Source of the DNA: Tsukamurella sputi
Lineage (GTDB): Bacteria > Actinomycetota > Actinomycetes > Mycobacteriales > Mycobacteriaceae
Assembly (NCBI RefSeq): GCF_007858445.1
Contig: NZ_VIGV01000003.1
Location: 248,001 to 312,000 of the forward strand
Direction: 5' to 3'
Length of the DNA stretch: 64,000 nt
Both the position numbers and the translations under genes were made by a program. The notes beneath the pieces are model-generated. The model was given only the letters and a program-made list of their open reading frames with translations. It had not been told where the DNA came from and did no database searches. Every line of letters begins with the position of its first letter. Positions within the stretch are counted from its first letter, which is position 1. This document shows, one piece after another, positions 54,083 through 62,459 of this stretch.

Positions 54083-55009
54083 ATGCTGCGATATCTCCTC
54101 AGTCGCCTCGGTCAGCTGGTGATCGTCTTCTTCGGCGCCACACTGCTGATCTACGCACTCGTCTTCCTCATCCCGGACGACCCGATCGCCGCGCTCGGCG
54201 GCGACCGCCAGTTGCCACCGGACGTCGTCGAGGGCCTGCGCGCGCAGTACCACCTCGACCAGCCCTTCCTGGTGCAGTACTGGTACTACATCAAGGGCGT
54301 CTTCTCGCTGGACTTCGGCACCTCCTTCTCCGGCCAGCCGGTGTGGGACGTGATGAAGCGCGCCTTCCCGGTCACCGTGAACCTGGCGCTCATCGCCCTC
54401 GTCGTCGAGGCCGTGCTGGGCATCTTCTTCGGCGTTCTCGCGGGCCTGCGGAAGGGGAAGTGGTTCGACACCACCGTCCTCTTCGTCTCGCTGATCATCA
54501 TCGCGGTACCGATCTTCGTGCTCGGCTTCATCGCCCAGTTCGTCTTCGGTGTGAAGCTGCAGTGGTTCCCCGTCACCGTCGGCGGCAACCTGGACTTCTA
54601 CCACCTGCTTCTGCCGGGCATCGTGCTCGGACTGGTGTCCTTCGCCTACGTGGTGCGACTCACCCGGTCGCAGGTCTCGCAGAACCTCACCGCCGACTAC
54701 GTCCGCACGGCGACGGCCAAGGGCCTGCCCCGGTCGCGCGTCGTCCTGGTGCACGTGCTCCGCAACTCGCTCATCCCGGTGGTCACCTTCCTGGGCGCCG
54801 ACATCGGCGCGCTCATGGGCGGCGCACTCGTCACCGAGGGCATCTTCAACGTCCCGGGCGTGGGCGGCACCATCTACCAGGCGGTGATCCGCGGCGAGGC
54901 TCCGACGGTCGTCTCGTTCGTCACCGTGCTCATCCTGATCTACCTGATCTCCAACGTGGTGGTCGACCTGCTCTACGCCGCCCTCGACCCGAGGATCCGC
55001 TATGCCTGA
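54083..55009 (+). CDS. dppB: Peptide ABC transporter permease DppB
   Basis: This 308-residue protein has six helices, an N-terminal helix L-L-S-R-L-G-Q-L-V-I-V-F-F, and the EAA loop (Y-V-R-T-A-T-A-K-G-L-P-R-S-R-V-V). It is one half of the membrane pore for peptide import. It follows dppA by five bases with GGAG upstream, and overlaps dppC by eight bases. Confidence 0.95.
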   Translation: MLRYLLSRLGQLVIVFFGATLLIYALVFLIPDDPIAALGGDRQLPPDVVEGLRAQYHLDQPFLVQYWYYIKGVFSLDFGTSFSGQPVWDVMKRAFPVTVNLALIALVVEAVLGIFFGVLAGLRKGKWFDTTVLFVSLIIIAVPIFVLGFIAQFVFGVKLQWFPVTVGGNLDFYHLLLPGIVLGLVSFAYVVRLTRSQVSQNLTADYVRTATAKGLPRSRVVLVHVLRNSLIPVVTFLGADIGALMGGALVTEGIFNVPGVGGTIYQAVIRGEAPTVVSFVTVLILIYLISNVVVDLLYAALDPRIRYA

Positions 55010-55952
55010 CAATCACACCTACCCCGGACAGGAACGCTTCGTCGCCGCGGCGGACGACGTGCTCGTCGGCGCCATCGACGCCGTCGACGCGGACTCCGCG
55101 CCCGCGGGCTTCTGGAAGTCCGCATGGCTCGAGTTGCGCGGCAAGAAGCTGTTCTGGGTCTGCGTCGCACTCCTCACCCTGATCGTTCTGGTCGTCCTCT
55201 TCCCCAGCGTCTTCGCCTTCGGGAAGGACCCCTACTACGCCTCGCTGGATCGATCCCTGCTCCCACCGAGCGGCGAGTTCTGGTTCGGAACGGACCTGCA
55301 GGGGCACGACATCTTCGCGCGGACCGTCTACGGCGCCCGGGCGTCGGTCATCGTCGGCGTCCTCACCACCGCGGCGGTCGTCGTGGTCGGCGGCCTGCTC
55401 GGTGCGACCGCCGGCTTCTACGGGGGCTGGCTCGATTCGGTGATCGCGCGCCTCGCGGACATCTTCTTCGGCGTTCCGCTGATGCTCGCGGCCGTCGTGG
55501 TGATGCAGATGGTCAGCTCCCGCACGATCTACTCGGTCGTCGTGGTGCTGGCGATCTTCAGCTGGCCGCAGATCGCCCGTATCGCGCGGTCGGCGGCCAT
55601 CTCGATCCGCAACGAGGAGTACATCGACGCCTCGAAGTCCTTGGGAGCCTCCAAGGTCCGGACGCTGTTCACGCACGTGATCCCGAACTGCCTCGGTCCG
55701 GTGATCGTCGTCGCCACCGTTGCGCTCGGCATCTACATCGTCACCGAGGCCACGCTCTCGTACCTGGGGATCGGCCTGCCGACGACGGAGGTCTCGTGGG
55801 GCATGGACATCTCCGCCGGCCAACAACTGCTCCGCGAGGGCACCCCGATCCTGTTCTATCCCGCTGCCGCACTGGCGATCACCGTGCTCACGTTCATGAT
55901 GCTCGGTGACGTGCTCAGCGACGCACTTGATCCGAAGGCGAGGAAGCGCTGA
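55002..55952 (+). CDS. dppC: Peptide ABC transporter permease DppC
   Basis: This 316-residue protein has an N-terminal cytosolic extension, then six helices and the EAA loop (I-D-A-S-K-S-L-G-A-S-K-V-R-T). The extracytoplasmic motif G-T-D-L-Q-G-H-D-I-F-A-R is typical for DppC/OppC. Its stop overlaps the ATPase start (TGATG). Confidence 0.95.
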   Translation: MPDNHTYPGQERFVAAADDVLVGAIDAVDADSAPAGFWKSAWLELRGKKLFWVCVALLTLIVLVVLFPSVFAFGKDPYYASLDRSLLPPSGEFWFGTDLQGHDIFARTVYGARASVIVGVLTTAAVVVVGGLLGATAGFYGGWLDSVIARLADIFFGVPLMLAAVVVMQMVSSRTIYSVVVVLAIFSWPQIARIARSAAISIRNEEYIDASKSLGASKVRTLFTHVIPNCLGPVIVVATVALGIYIVTEATLSYLGIGLPTTEVSWGMDISAGQQLLREGTPILFYPAAALAITVLTFMMLGDVLSDALDPKARKR

Positions 55953-57715
55953 TGTCCGACGAGCACAAGCACGGTCTGGGCAAGATCAAGGACAAGGTCG
56001 CCACGGCTCTCGGCAAGTCCCCGAGCCCGCTCCTCGAGATCCGCGACCTGGTCGTGGAGTTCGAGGTGCAGGGCAAGCCGGTCCCCGCGGTGCGGGGCGC
56101 CAACCTGACGGTCTACCCCGGCCAGACGGTGGCGATCGTCGGCGAGTCCGGCTCGGGCAAGTCCACCACGGCGGCTGCCGTGATGGGCCTGCTGCAGGGC
56201 ACGGGCCGGGTCGCGAGCGGGCAGATCGTCTTCGACGGCCAGGACCTGTCGAAGGCTTCGGAGAAGGACTTCCAGAAGATCCGCGGCAGCGGCATCGGCC
56301 TGGTCCCGCAGGACCCGAACACGAACCTGAATCCGCTGTGGCGCGTGGGCTTCCAGATCCGGGAGACCCTCAAGGCCAACAACGCCGAGGAGGGCGACGC
56401 CAAGAAGCGGGCGATCGCGCTGCTGGCTGAGGCCGGGATGAAGGACCCCGACAAGCGGGTGAACCAGTACCCGCACGAGTTCTCGGGCGGCATGAAGCAG
56501 CGCGCGCTCATCGCGATCGGCCTGGCCTGCCGGCCGAAGCTGCTCATCGCGGACGAGCCGACCTCCGCGCTCGACGTCACGGTGCAGCGACAGATCCTGG
56601 ACCACCTGGACACGCTCACCGCGGATCTGGGCACGGCGGTGCTGCTCATCACGCACGACCTGGGCCTGGCCGCCGAACGTGCCAGTCACCTCGTCGTGAT
56701 GTACAAGGGCCGCGTCGTGGAATCCGGTCCCGCGCTGGAGATCCTGCAGGATCCGCAGCACGAGTACACGAAGCGTCTCGTGGCTGCGGCGCCGTCACTG
56801 TCCGCGCGGCGCGCGGAGTCGCCCCCGGTCGCCGCCGCGGTGACCGACGTCAGGGAGGCGGAGGTCGAGGCCGAGACCGTCCGGGACGGGGTGCGGGACG
56901 CCGCGTCGACGGGGCCGGCGGAGGTCGTCGTCGCCTCGAACCTGGTGAAGGACTTCCCGATCCGTGGCTCGCTGCCCTTCCAGAGCAGCGACTTCCGCGC
57001 CGTCGACGATGTCAGCTTCACCATGCTGCGCGGCACCACCACCGCGGTGGTCGGCGAGTCCGGTTCGGGTAAGTCGACGGTGGCGCGCATGGTGCTCGGC
57101 CTGCTCGAGCCGACCGGCGGCACCGTCGAATTCGACGGCAAGGACGTCACCACGATCCGTGGGGCGGAGGCCAAGGAGTTCCGGCGCCGGGTACAGCCCG
57201 TCTTCCAGAATCCGTACGGCTCGCTGGATCCGATGTACTCGATCTACCGGGCGATCACCGAGCCACTGGTGGTGCACGGTATCGGGGACAAGGCCTCGCG
57301 CGTGGACCGGGCGAAGGAACTGCTCGAGATGGTCGCGCTGCCGGTGGACACCATGCACCGGTACCCGAACGAGCTGTCGGGCGGTCAGCGGCAGCGCGTG
57401 GCCATCGCCCGGGCGCTCGCGCTCAATCCCGAGGTGATCGTGCTCGACGAGGCGGTCTCCGCGCTCGACGTGCTCGTGCAGGCGCAGATCCTCACGCTCC
57501 TCGAGGGGCTGCAGCAGGAACTGGGGCTGACCTACCTGTTCATCACGCACGATCTGGCGGTGGTCAAGCAGATCGCCCACCAGACCCTGGTGATGGCGGG
57601 CGGCAAGGTGATGGAGCAGGGGCCGACGGATCGGGTGTACGACAACCCGACGTCGGACTACACGCGCAAGCTGATCGACGCCATCCCCGGCGGCTCGATC
57701 GAGCTGGCGGGCTGA
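55952..57715 (+). CDS. dppD: Fused DppD-DppF peptide transporter ATPase
   Basis: This 587-residue protein contains two complete ABC ATPases. Domain 1 (about 28-285) has G-E-S-G-S-G-K-S-T-T, the signature F-S-G-G-M-K-Q-R and L-I-A-D-E-P-T-S-A-L-D. Domain 2 (about 320-580) has G-E-S-G-S-G-K-S-T-V, L-S-G-G-Q-R-Q-R-V and V-I-V-L-D-E-A-V-S-A-L-D. The fusion matches the mycobacterial DppD (Rv3663c). It energises import by the DppBC pore. Confidence 0.96.
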   Translation: MSDEHKHGLGKIKDKVATALGKSPSPLLEIRDLVVEFEVQGKPVPAVRGANLTVYPGQTVAIVGESGSGKSTTAAAVMGLLQGTGRVASGQIVFDGQDLSKASEKDFQKIRGSGIGLVPQDPNTNLNPLWRVGFQIRETLKANNAEEGDAKKRAIALLAEAGMKDPDKRVNQYPHEFSGGMKQRALIAIGLACRPKLLIADEPTSALDVTVQRQILDHLDTLTADLGTAVLLITHDLGLAAERASHLVVMYKGRVVESGPALEILQDPQHEYTKRLVAAAPSLSARRAESPPVAAAVTDVREAEVEAETVRDGVRDAASTGPAEVVVASNLVKDFPIRGSLPFQSSDFRAVDDVSFTMLRGTTTAVVGESGSGKSTVARMVLGLLEPTGGTVEFDGKDVTTIRGAEAKEFRRRVQPVFQNPYGSLDPMYSIYRAITEPLVVHGIGDKASRVDRAKELLEMVALPVDTMHRYPNELSGGQRQRVAIARALALNPEVIVLDEAVSALDVLVQAQILTLLEGLQQELGLTYLFITHDLAVVKQIAHQTLVMAGGKVMEQGPTDRVYDNPTSDYTRKLIDAIPGGSIELAG

Positions 57716-57754
57716 ACGGAGGGGACGCGCGACGCGCGGGCTAGGGTGGGGCGT

Positions 57755-58492
57755 GTGACCGACCCGCTGAGCCCGCTCGTCGCCGTCCCCGCCGTTGTGG
57801 AGGCGGCCGCTGCCGCGCGGGAGGCGCTCGCCAAGGTGCACCGTCATCCCGCGAACCGCCGCGAGTGGCGGGCCACCGCCACGGAATCGTCGTTGCGCGG
57901 CGCGCGCGCGTCCGCCGCGCTCGACGGTGCCGCGGTCGCCTTGAGCCGCGACGAACTGATCAACGACCCGGTGCTCGCCGGATCGATGCGCGCCTACCAG
58001 GCGATCGACGGTGATCTCCTGGACGCCACCGTCGGAGTCTGGCGGCGCGCGCCACTACAGGTCCTCGCTCGGTTGCACACCCTTGCAGCGGCGGACCTCG
58101 TCGACGGCGACGACACGCGCCTCGGTCGGCCCCGGCCCGGGACGGGGGAGCGGCTCGGGCTGCTCGCGCAGCTCGTGACGGGCGGCACGCAGGCGCCCGC
58201 GCCGGTGGTCGCGGCGATCGTGCACGGCGAGCTGCTCGCGCTTCGTCCGTTCGAGGTGGCCGACGGCGTGGTCGCGCGCGCGGCGTCGCGGTTGGTCACC
58301 GTCGCCTCCGGACTCGATCCGCACGCACTCGGCATCCCGGAGACCACCTGGCTCAAGTTCGCGCCCAGCTACGCCGACGCAGTCGACTCCTTCGGGATGG
58401 GCGATCCCGATGGTGTGGTGGCGTGGGTCGTGCTGTGTTGCCAGGCTCTGGAGGCCGGTGGGCTCGAAGCGCTGGCCCTGGCCGAGCGCTGA
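57755..58492 (+). CDS. Fic-like protein with degenerate active site (Rv3662c-type)
   Basis: This 245-residue protein has a Fic-N-like stretch (S-S-L-R-G-A-R-A-S-A-A-L-D-G-A; Fic N-termini often have S-S-x-I-E-G), an L-x-x-L-H-T-L helix, then I-V-H-G-E-L-L-A-L-R-P-F-E-V-A-D-G-V-V-A-R-A. This aligns with H-P-F-x-D-G-N-G-R-x-A-R but lacks the catalytic His (Arg instead) and the Asn/Arg pair. AMPylation is therefore unlikely. Position equals Rv3662c. GTG 57755 is chosen over 57746 for the AGGGTGGGG upstream. Function unknown. Confidence 0.6.
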   Translation: MTDPLSPLVAVPAVVEAAAAAREALAKVHRHPANRREWRATATESSLRGARASAALDGAAVALSRDELINDPVLAGSMRAYQAIDGDLLDATVGVWRRAPLQVLARLHTLAAADLVDGDDTRLGRPRPGTGERLGLLAQLVTGGTQAPAPVVAAIVHGELLALRPFEVADGVVARAASRLVTVASGLDPHALGIPETTWLKFAPSYADAVDSFGMGDPDGVVAWVVLCCQALEAGGLEALALAER

Positions 58493-58494
58493 TC

Positions 58495-58862
58495 CGAGCG
58501 GATTCACTTCGGGGAGAACGTGCCCCGGACATGCGCAACGGCGACCCGGCCTGAGCTGAGGAAGATGCACTCGAGGTGCTTTCCTCAGAACGGGTCCGAA
58601 TCGCCGTTCGCTAGCACGGATCCCGGTTACCAAGCGTGCGTGAGGGTGGGCTGTATTACGGCCTCGGCGTACACCGGTGGAGAGATCCACTATCCGCAGA
58701 TCCTGTGCTGACCACTGTTTCCCCGGTGACGCAGGCTCACAGCGCTTTCCGCCATAGGTGGCGAGCTCCGCGTGGGTGCCTGGTGTCCGTGCTGGGAGCC
58801 TTGACGCTCAGGAACCCTCGACCTTCTCTTCCGGTGGGGGTTTGGCTTTGCGCCGCTCCGTG
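58495..58862 (-). ncRNA. Putative Ms1/MTS2823-like 6S-type RNA
   Basis: This gap of nearly 450 bases without a credible gene lies between the Rv3662c-like and Rv3661-like genes, the place where mycobacteria encode the abundant stationary-phase RNA Ms1/MTS2823, on the strand of Rv3661 as here. On the minus strand a promoter TTGCTG-17 bases-TAGAAA (58868-58896) precedes 58862. A long rod can be folded from 58532-58611: outer arms GCG(C)AACGGCGA / TCGCCGTTCGC, inner CTGAGGAA / TTCCTCAG (58556-58588). GAGCGG near the 5' end can pair with CCGCTC near the 3' end. Ms1 binds core RNA polymerase. The identity rests on synteny and structure, not on a sequence match I can quote; the ends are approximate. 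Confidence 0.6.
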
Positions 58863-58876
58863 ACTCCTTTCTACCC

Positions 58877-58892
58877 TGTGATGGCCATCACA
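58877..58892. promoter_or_regulatory. Perfect Crp/GlxR site in the putative Ms1-like promoter
   Basis: TGTGATGGCCATCACA is a perfect 16-bp palindrome matching TGTGA-N6-TCACA exactly. It lies inside the 17-base spacer between the putative -35 (TTGCTG) and -10 (TAGAAA) elements on the minus strand, so Crp bound there would block that promoter. Confidence 0.75.
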
Positions 58893-58940
58893 GCAAGGGG
58901 TGGAGCGGAAAAATCTCGGACGACTTGCTACCGGCCGGTA

Positions 58941-59768
58941 TCAGTGCTTCTTCCGGTGCAGCACAAGATAAGTCGCGATACCGGTGCCCGCGGCGACCAC
59001 GCCCAGGCCGGCGGTCGCGAGGACCGAGTTGCGGGAGGGGGTGGGGATCCGGTCGCGCAACGGTGTGGGGTTCGAGAAGGAGACGACGGGCCACCCGCGC
59101 TCCGCCGCCTCCTTGCGCAGGCCACGGTCGGGGTTGACGGCGGTGGGGTGCCCGACCGCCGCCAGCATGGGGACGTCGGTGATCGAGTCCGAGTACGCGA
59201 AGCACTGCTCGAGGTCGTAGCCGTGCTCGGCGGCGAGGGACTCCATCGCGACGACCTTGTTCGGGCCGTAGCAGTAGAACTCGACCTCGCCGGCGTACTT
59301 GCCGTCCTCGACCTTCATCTTCGAGGCCACGGAGTAGTCGGCCCCGAGGAGGTCGGCGATCGGTGCGACCATCTCCTCGCCCGACGCCGAGACGATCACC
59401 ACGTCGTGGCCGCGGGCGTGGTGTCCCGCGATCAGCTCCGAGGCCTCCTCGAAGACGAGCGGGTTCACCACGTCGTGCAGCGCCTCGCGCACGATCGAGC
59501 TCACCTGCTCCACGTTCCAGCCCTCGCACATCTGCGTGAGGTGATCGCGCATGCGCTCCATCTGATCGTGGTCCGCCGCGGTCAGCATCATCAGGAACTG
59601 GGCGTAGCTCGACTTGAGCACGGCGCGGCGGTTGAGCAGCCCCTCGTCGAAGAAGGGACGCGAGAAGGCCAGCGCGGACGATTTCGCGATGATCGTCTTG
59701 TCCAGGTCGAAGAAGGCGGCGACCCGGCGCACCGGGGCCTCGTCGGGCGCGGTAGGGCTCACGTGCAT
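58941..59768 (-). CDS. HAD-superfamily phosphatase (PSPase/IB type) with C-terminal membrane helix
   Basis: This 275-residue protein has A-F-F-D-L-D-K-T-I-I (HAD motif I), V-I-V-S-A-S-G-E (motif II), a Lys region with G-P-N-K-V and Y-S-D-S-I-T-D (motif IV). The C1-cap HAD-IB type includes SerB-like phosphatases. A C-terminal helix (V-L-A-T-A-G-L-G-V-V-A-A-G-T) followed by H-R-K-K-H suggests a tail anchor. ATG at 59766-59768 is preferred over a longer start. Position equals Rv3661, next to the Ms1-like RNA. Substrate not known. Confidence 0.85.
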   Translation of the reverse strand: MHVSPTAPDEAPVRRVAAFFDLDKTIIAKSSALAFSRPFFDEGLLNRRAVLKSSYAQFLMMLTAADHDQMERMRDHLTQMCEGWNVEQVSSIVREALHDVVNPLVFEEASELIAGHHARGHDVVIVSASGEEMVAPIADLLGADYSVASKMKVEDGKYAGEVEFYCYGPNKVVAMESLAAEHGYDLEQCFAYSDSITDVPMLAAVGHPTAVNPDRGLRKEAAERGWPVVSFSNPTPLRDRIPTPSRNSVLATAGLGVVAAGTGIATYLVLHRKKH

Positions 59769-59910
59769 CAGCCTACCGGTGCTACGGGGCTGCGCACCCC
59801 GCAAGAGGGGAGACCGGATTCCTCCACAACTTTCTGGAATCGGACACGTTCATCCACAGGTGCCGGTCGGATCGGGCGAACCGGACAACGCGATCGGCGA
59901 CGGTGGTGCC

Positions 59911-60990
59911 ATGCGGGGAATCGAGATCGGGATGGCGGTGGCCGAGGGGCCGCTCGCCGACGACGTGCGTCGCGCCGCCGCGGCGGCGGCGCGATCGGTC
60001 ACGGACATCGACCGGGGCCGGCCCCGCGCGGGTTGGGCATCGGCGGCCGGGGTGGTGCTGGATCTCGCGGCCGCCACGGCCATGGCGGAGGCCGCCCGCG
60101 CGGGTGGGCTGCCCCGCCGGGACGGTGTCGCGATCGTCGCGGCGGAGGCCGGGATGGCGGAGTTGGCGGCGGCGGTCGAGGTGGGGGCGGCACAGGTCTT
60201 CGTCCTGCCCGCGCAGGTCAGGGAGCTGGCCCGGTTCCTCGCCGCGCGGGAACAGGACGACGGTGCCCGCTCGCGCGTGGTGACGGTCGTCGGCGGGCAC
60301 GGCGGCGCAGGCGCGTCGGTCCTGGCCGCCGCGGTCGCGGTGACCGCTCCGGGGCGCGGGGTCACGGCGCTCGCGGTCGATGCGGATCCGTGGGGCGGTG
60401 GTCTCGACCTGCTGCTGGGCTGCGCCGACGTGCCCGGCCTGCGGTGGGGCGACCTCGCCCTGCGCGGAGGCCACGTGCCGGCGGACGCGCTGGTCGCGGC
60501 GCTCCCCGGCCGCGCGGGTGCCGTCGCGGTGCTGGCGGCGGGCGGAGCGACCGGTGGTGCCGCGGCGCCGGAGATCCCCGTCGAAGGCCTCCTCGCGGTC
60601 ATCGACGCGGGCCGGCGGAGCGTCGGCGTCACCGTCGTCGATCTGCCGCGCCGCGACGATCCCGCCACCGCGGCGTGCCTGGAGGTGGCCGATCTCGCGG
60701 TCGTGGTCGCGGCGGCCACGGTCCGCGGGTGCGCCGCCGCCCGGTCGGTGGCCGACGGGGTGTCGGGCCGGGCCCGGCAGGTGGCACTGGTGGTGCGCGG
60801 ACCGGCGCCCGGCGGACTCTCCGCGCGTGATGTGGCGCGCGCCGTCGGCTTCCCCCTGCTGGCGTCGATGCGGCCGCAGCCCGGCCTCGACGCCCAGCTC
60901 GACGGCGGCGGCCTGCGCCTGCGGAGGGGATCGCCGTTGGCGGTCGCCGCGGGCCGGGTGCTGGACGGCGTGCGCAGGGGTGCGGTATGA
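59911..60990 (+). CDS. ssd: CpaE-like / Ssd septum-site protein
   Basis: This 359-residue protein is of the CpaE/MinD superfamily. An N-terminal receiver-like half (about 1-115) is followed by the P-loop V-V-G-G-H-G-G-A-G-A-S-V (about 128-139), which lacks the canonical Walker lysines, then A-V-D-A-D-P-W-G-G-G-L-D and V-T-V-V-D-L-P. This deviant P-loop is characteristic of mycobacterial Ssd (Rv3660c). It localises tad/pilus machinery or affects septation. It overlaps tadA by four bases (ATGA), so the two act together. Confidence 0.88.
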   Translation: MRGIEIGMAVAEGPLADDVRRAAAAAARSVTDIDRGRPRAGWASAAGVVLDLAAATAMAEAARAGGLPRRDGVAIVAAEAGMAELAAAVEVGAAQVFVLPAQVRELARFLAAREQDDGARSRVVTVVGGHGGAGASVLAAAVAVTAPGRGVTALAVDADPWGGGLDLLLGCADVPGLRWGDLALRGGHVPADALVAALPGRAGAVAVLAAGGATGGAAAPEIPVEGLLAVIDAGRRSVGVTVVDLPRRDDPATAACLEVADLAVVVAAATVRGCAAARSVADGVSGRARQVALVVRGPAPGGLSARDVARAVGFPLLASMRPQPGLDAQLDGGGLRLRRGSPLAVAAGRVLDGVRRGAV

Positions 60991-61988
60991 CCTCACCCGA
61001 TGCGGATCTGCTCGCCCGCGTGCGGGAACGGCTCGCGCACTCCGCGGCGGTGCTCACGCCCGACGTGATGGCCGCCGCCCTGCGCGCCGAATGCGGAGGC
61101 GTGCTCGGCGATACCGATCTGCTCGACGGGCTCGCCTACCTCGAGACCGAACTGGTGGGCGCGGGCCGGCTCGAGCCGCTGCTCGCCGACCCGCACGTCG
61201 CCGACGTGCTCGTCTGCGGCCCGCGCAGGGTGTGGATCGACCGGGGCGCGGGCCTCGAACGCACCGATGTGGTCTTCGAGGACGACGATGCCGTGCGCCG
61301 CCTCGCCGCGCGGCTCGCGCTCGCCGCCGGCCGCCGCCTCGACGATGCACAGCCCTGGGTCGACGGGCACTTGTCCGCCGGACCGGGCGGGCGCGCGGGC
61401 AGTGGGATCCGCCTGCACGCGGTGCTGCCGCCGCTGGCGCACGGCGGAACCTGCATCTCGCTGCGCGTCCTGCGTCCCGCCACGCAGACGCTGGACTCCC
61501 TCATCGACGGTGGCGCCGTACCGGCGGGGGTCGCTGAACTGGTGCGCCGGGTGGTGACGGCGCGGCTGGCCTTCCTCGTCGTCGGCGGGACCGGCAGCGG
61601 TAAGACCACGCTGCTCAACGGCCTGTTGGGTGCGGTGGACCCGGCGGAGCGGGTGCTCTGCGTCGAGGACGCGCACGAACTCGACCCCGTGCACCCGCAC
61701 GTGGTCTCGTTGCTCGCGCGCGGTGCGAACGTCGAGGGCGTTGGCGAGGTGACGGTGCGCGATCTGGTCCGTCAGGCGCTGCGCATGCGTCCCGACCGGA
61801 TCGTCGTGGGCGAGGTCCGCGGCGCCGAGGTCGTCGACCTGCTCACCGCGCTCAACACCGGCCACGACGGCGGGGCGGGCACCGTCCACGCGAACTCCCC
61901 GCGGGAGGTGCCCGCGCGACTCGAAGCCCTCGCCGCCCTCGGAGGGCTGGGGCGCGAGGCACTGCACGCGCAGCTCGCGGCGGCTTTC
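60987..61988 (+). pseudogene. tadA: TadA/CpaF secretion ATPase, cut by a mobile element
   Basis: The reading frame encodes about 334 residues of a type II/IV secretion ATPase: Walker A V-V-G-G-T-G-S-G-K-T-T-L-L (about 199-211), Asp box C-V-E-D-A-H-E-L, and Walker B/His box [12 protein letters not shown] and [14 protein letters not shown]. At Q-L-A-A-A-F (61,972-61,988) homology to the family stops and the frame runs on to 62,228 through element DNA. The lost C-terminal strands may or may not be essential. The rest of the tad (pilus) operon, if present, would be on the far side of the element. Confidence 0.85.
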
Positions 61989-62019
61989 TTATCTGTAGCT
62001 ATCGGTTCGGTGTCCCACT

Positions 62020-62092
62020 CTGTAGCGGACGGTGTTCTGGGGTCGTGCTGTGTTCGTCTGCGTCAGTGTTATCTGGGCTGTAGCGGATGGTG
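62020..62092 (+). repeat. Two copies of CTGTAGCGGAYGGTG near the element end
   Basis: CTGTAGCGGACGGTG lies at 62020-62034 and CTGTAGCGGATGGTG at 62078-62092. A partial CTGTAGCTATCGGT lies at 61993-62006, next to the junction. Such directly repeated boxes at one end are typical of transposase or integrase-arm binding sites. Confidence 0.6.
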
Positions 62093-62097
62093 GGGTT

Positions 62098-62295
62098 TCA
62101 GTCGATGCCGAGTTGGTGTTCCCAGCGGTCCCAGTCGTCGCCGGCGGGGTGGCTCTCGCCGCGGGCTTTGCGGTGGCGTGTGCGTTCCTGAGCGAACCAG
62201 GCTTCGACCCAGGGCGGCAGCACAGTGACTCCGTCGTAGAAGTCGTCCCGGATGTCGCTCTCGGTGCCGTCGGGTAAGTCGCGATTGGTGCTCAC
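62098..62295 (-). CDS. Small acidic protein (65 aa) in the mobile element
   Basis: This protein, starting at GTG 62295, is rich in Asp/Glu/Trp (S-D-I-R-D-D-F-Y-D-G-V, P-P-W-V-E-A-W-F-A, D-D-W-D-R-W-E-H). AGGA precedes the start too closely for a strong ribosome site. Coding character is better than in the other frames. No family recognised. Divergent from the 271-aa gene across a 164-base gap. Confidence 0.5.
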   Translation of the reverse strand: MSTNRDLPDGTESDIRDDFYDGVTVLPPWVEAWFAQERTRHRKARGESHPAGDDWDRWEHQLGID

Positions 62296-62459
62296 TCCTA
62301 TTGGGACGCATCGGCTCGGTGATCGGTTCCCTGCCTTCTCCTCAAATCGGTCGGAGCCGTCGAGTTCGATGGTTGCGCTGCGGCGTGTCCGAACGTCAGG
62401 ATCGTTACCCCCTCTGCAAGATGGACAGCAAGTTTGGTAACGATTTCTGGGGAGGCGTC

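Noticed and set aside
58520-58863. Short plus-strand open frames in the gap before the HAD phosphatase
   Set aside because: They have atypical composition, overlap the hairpin-forming region and lack ribosome sites. The region is better explained as an RNA gene on the minus strand.
62069-62311. 80-codon Arg/His-rich minus-strand frame
   Set aside because: It overlaps the better-scoring 65-aa frame at 62098-62295 and has shadow-like composition.
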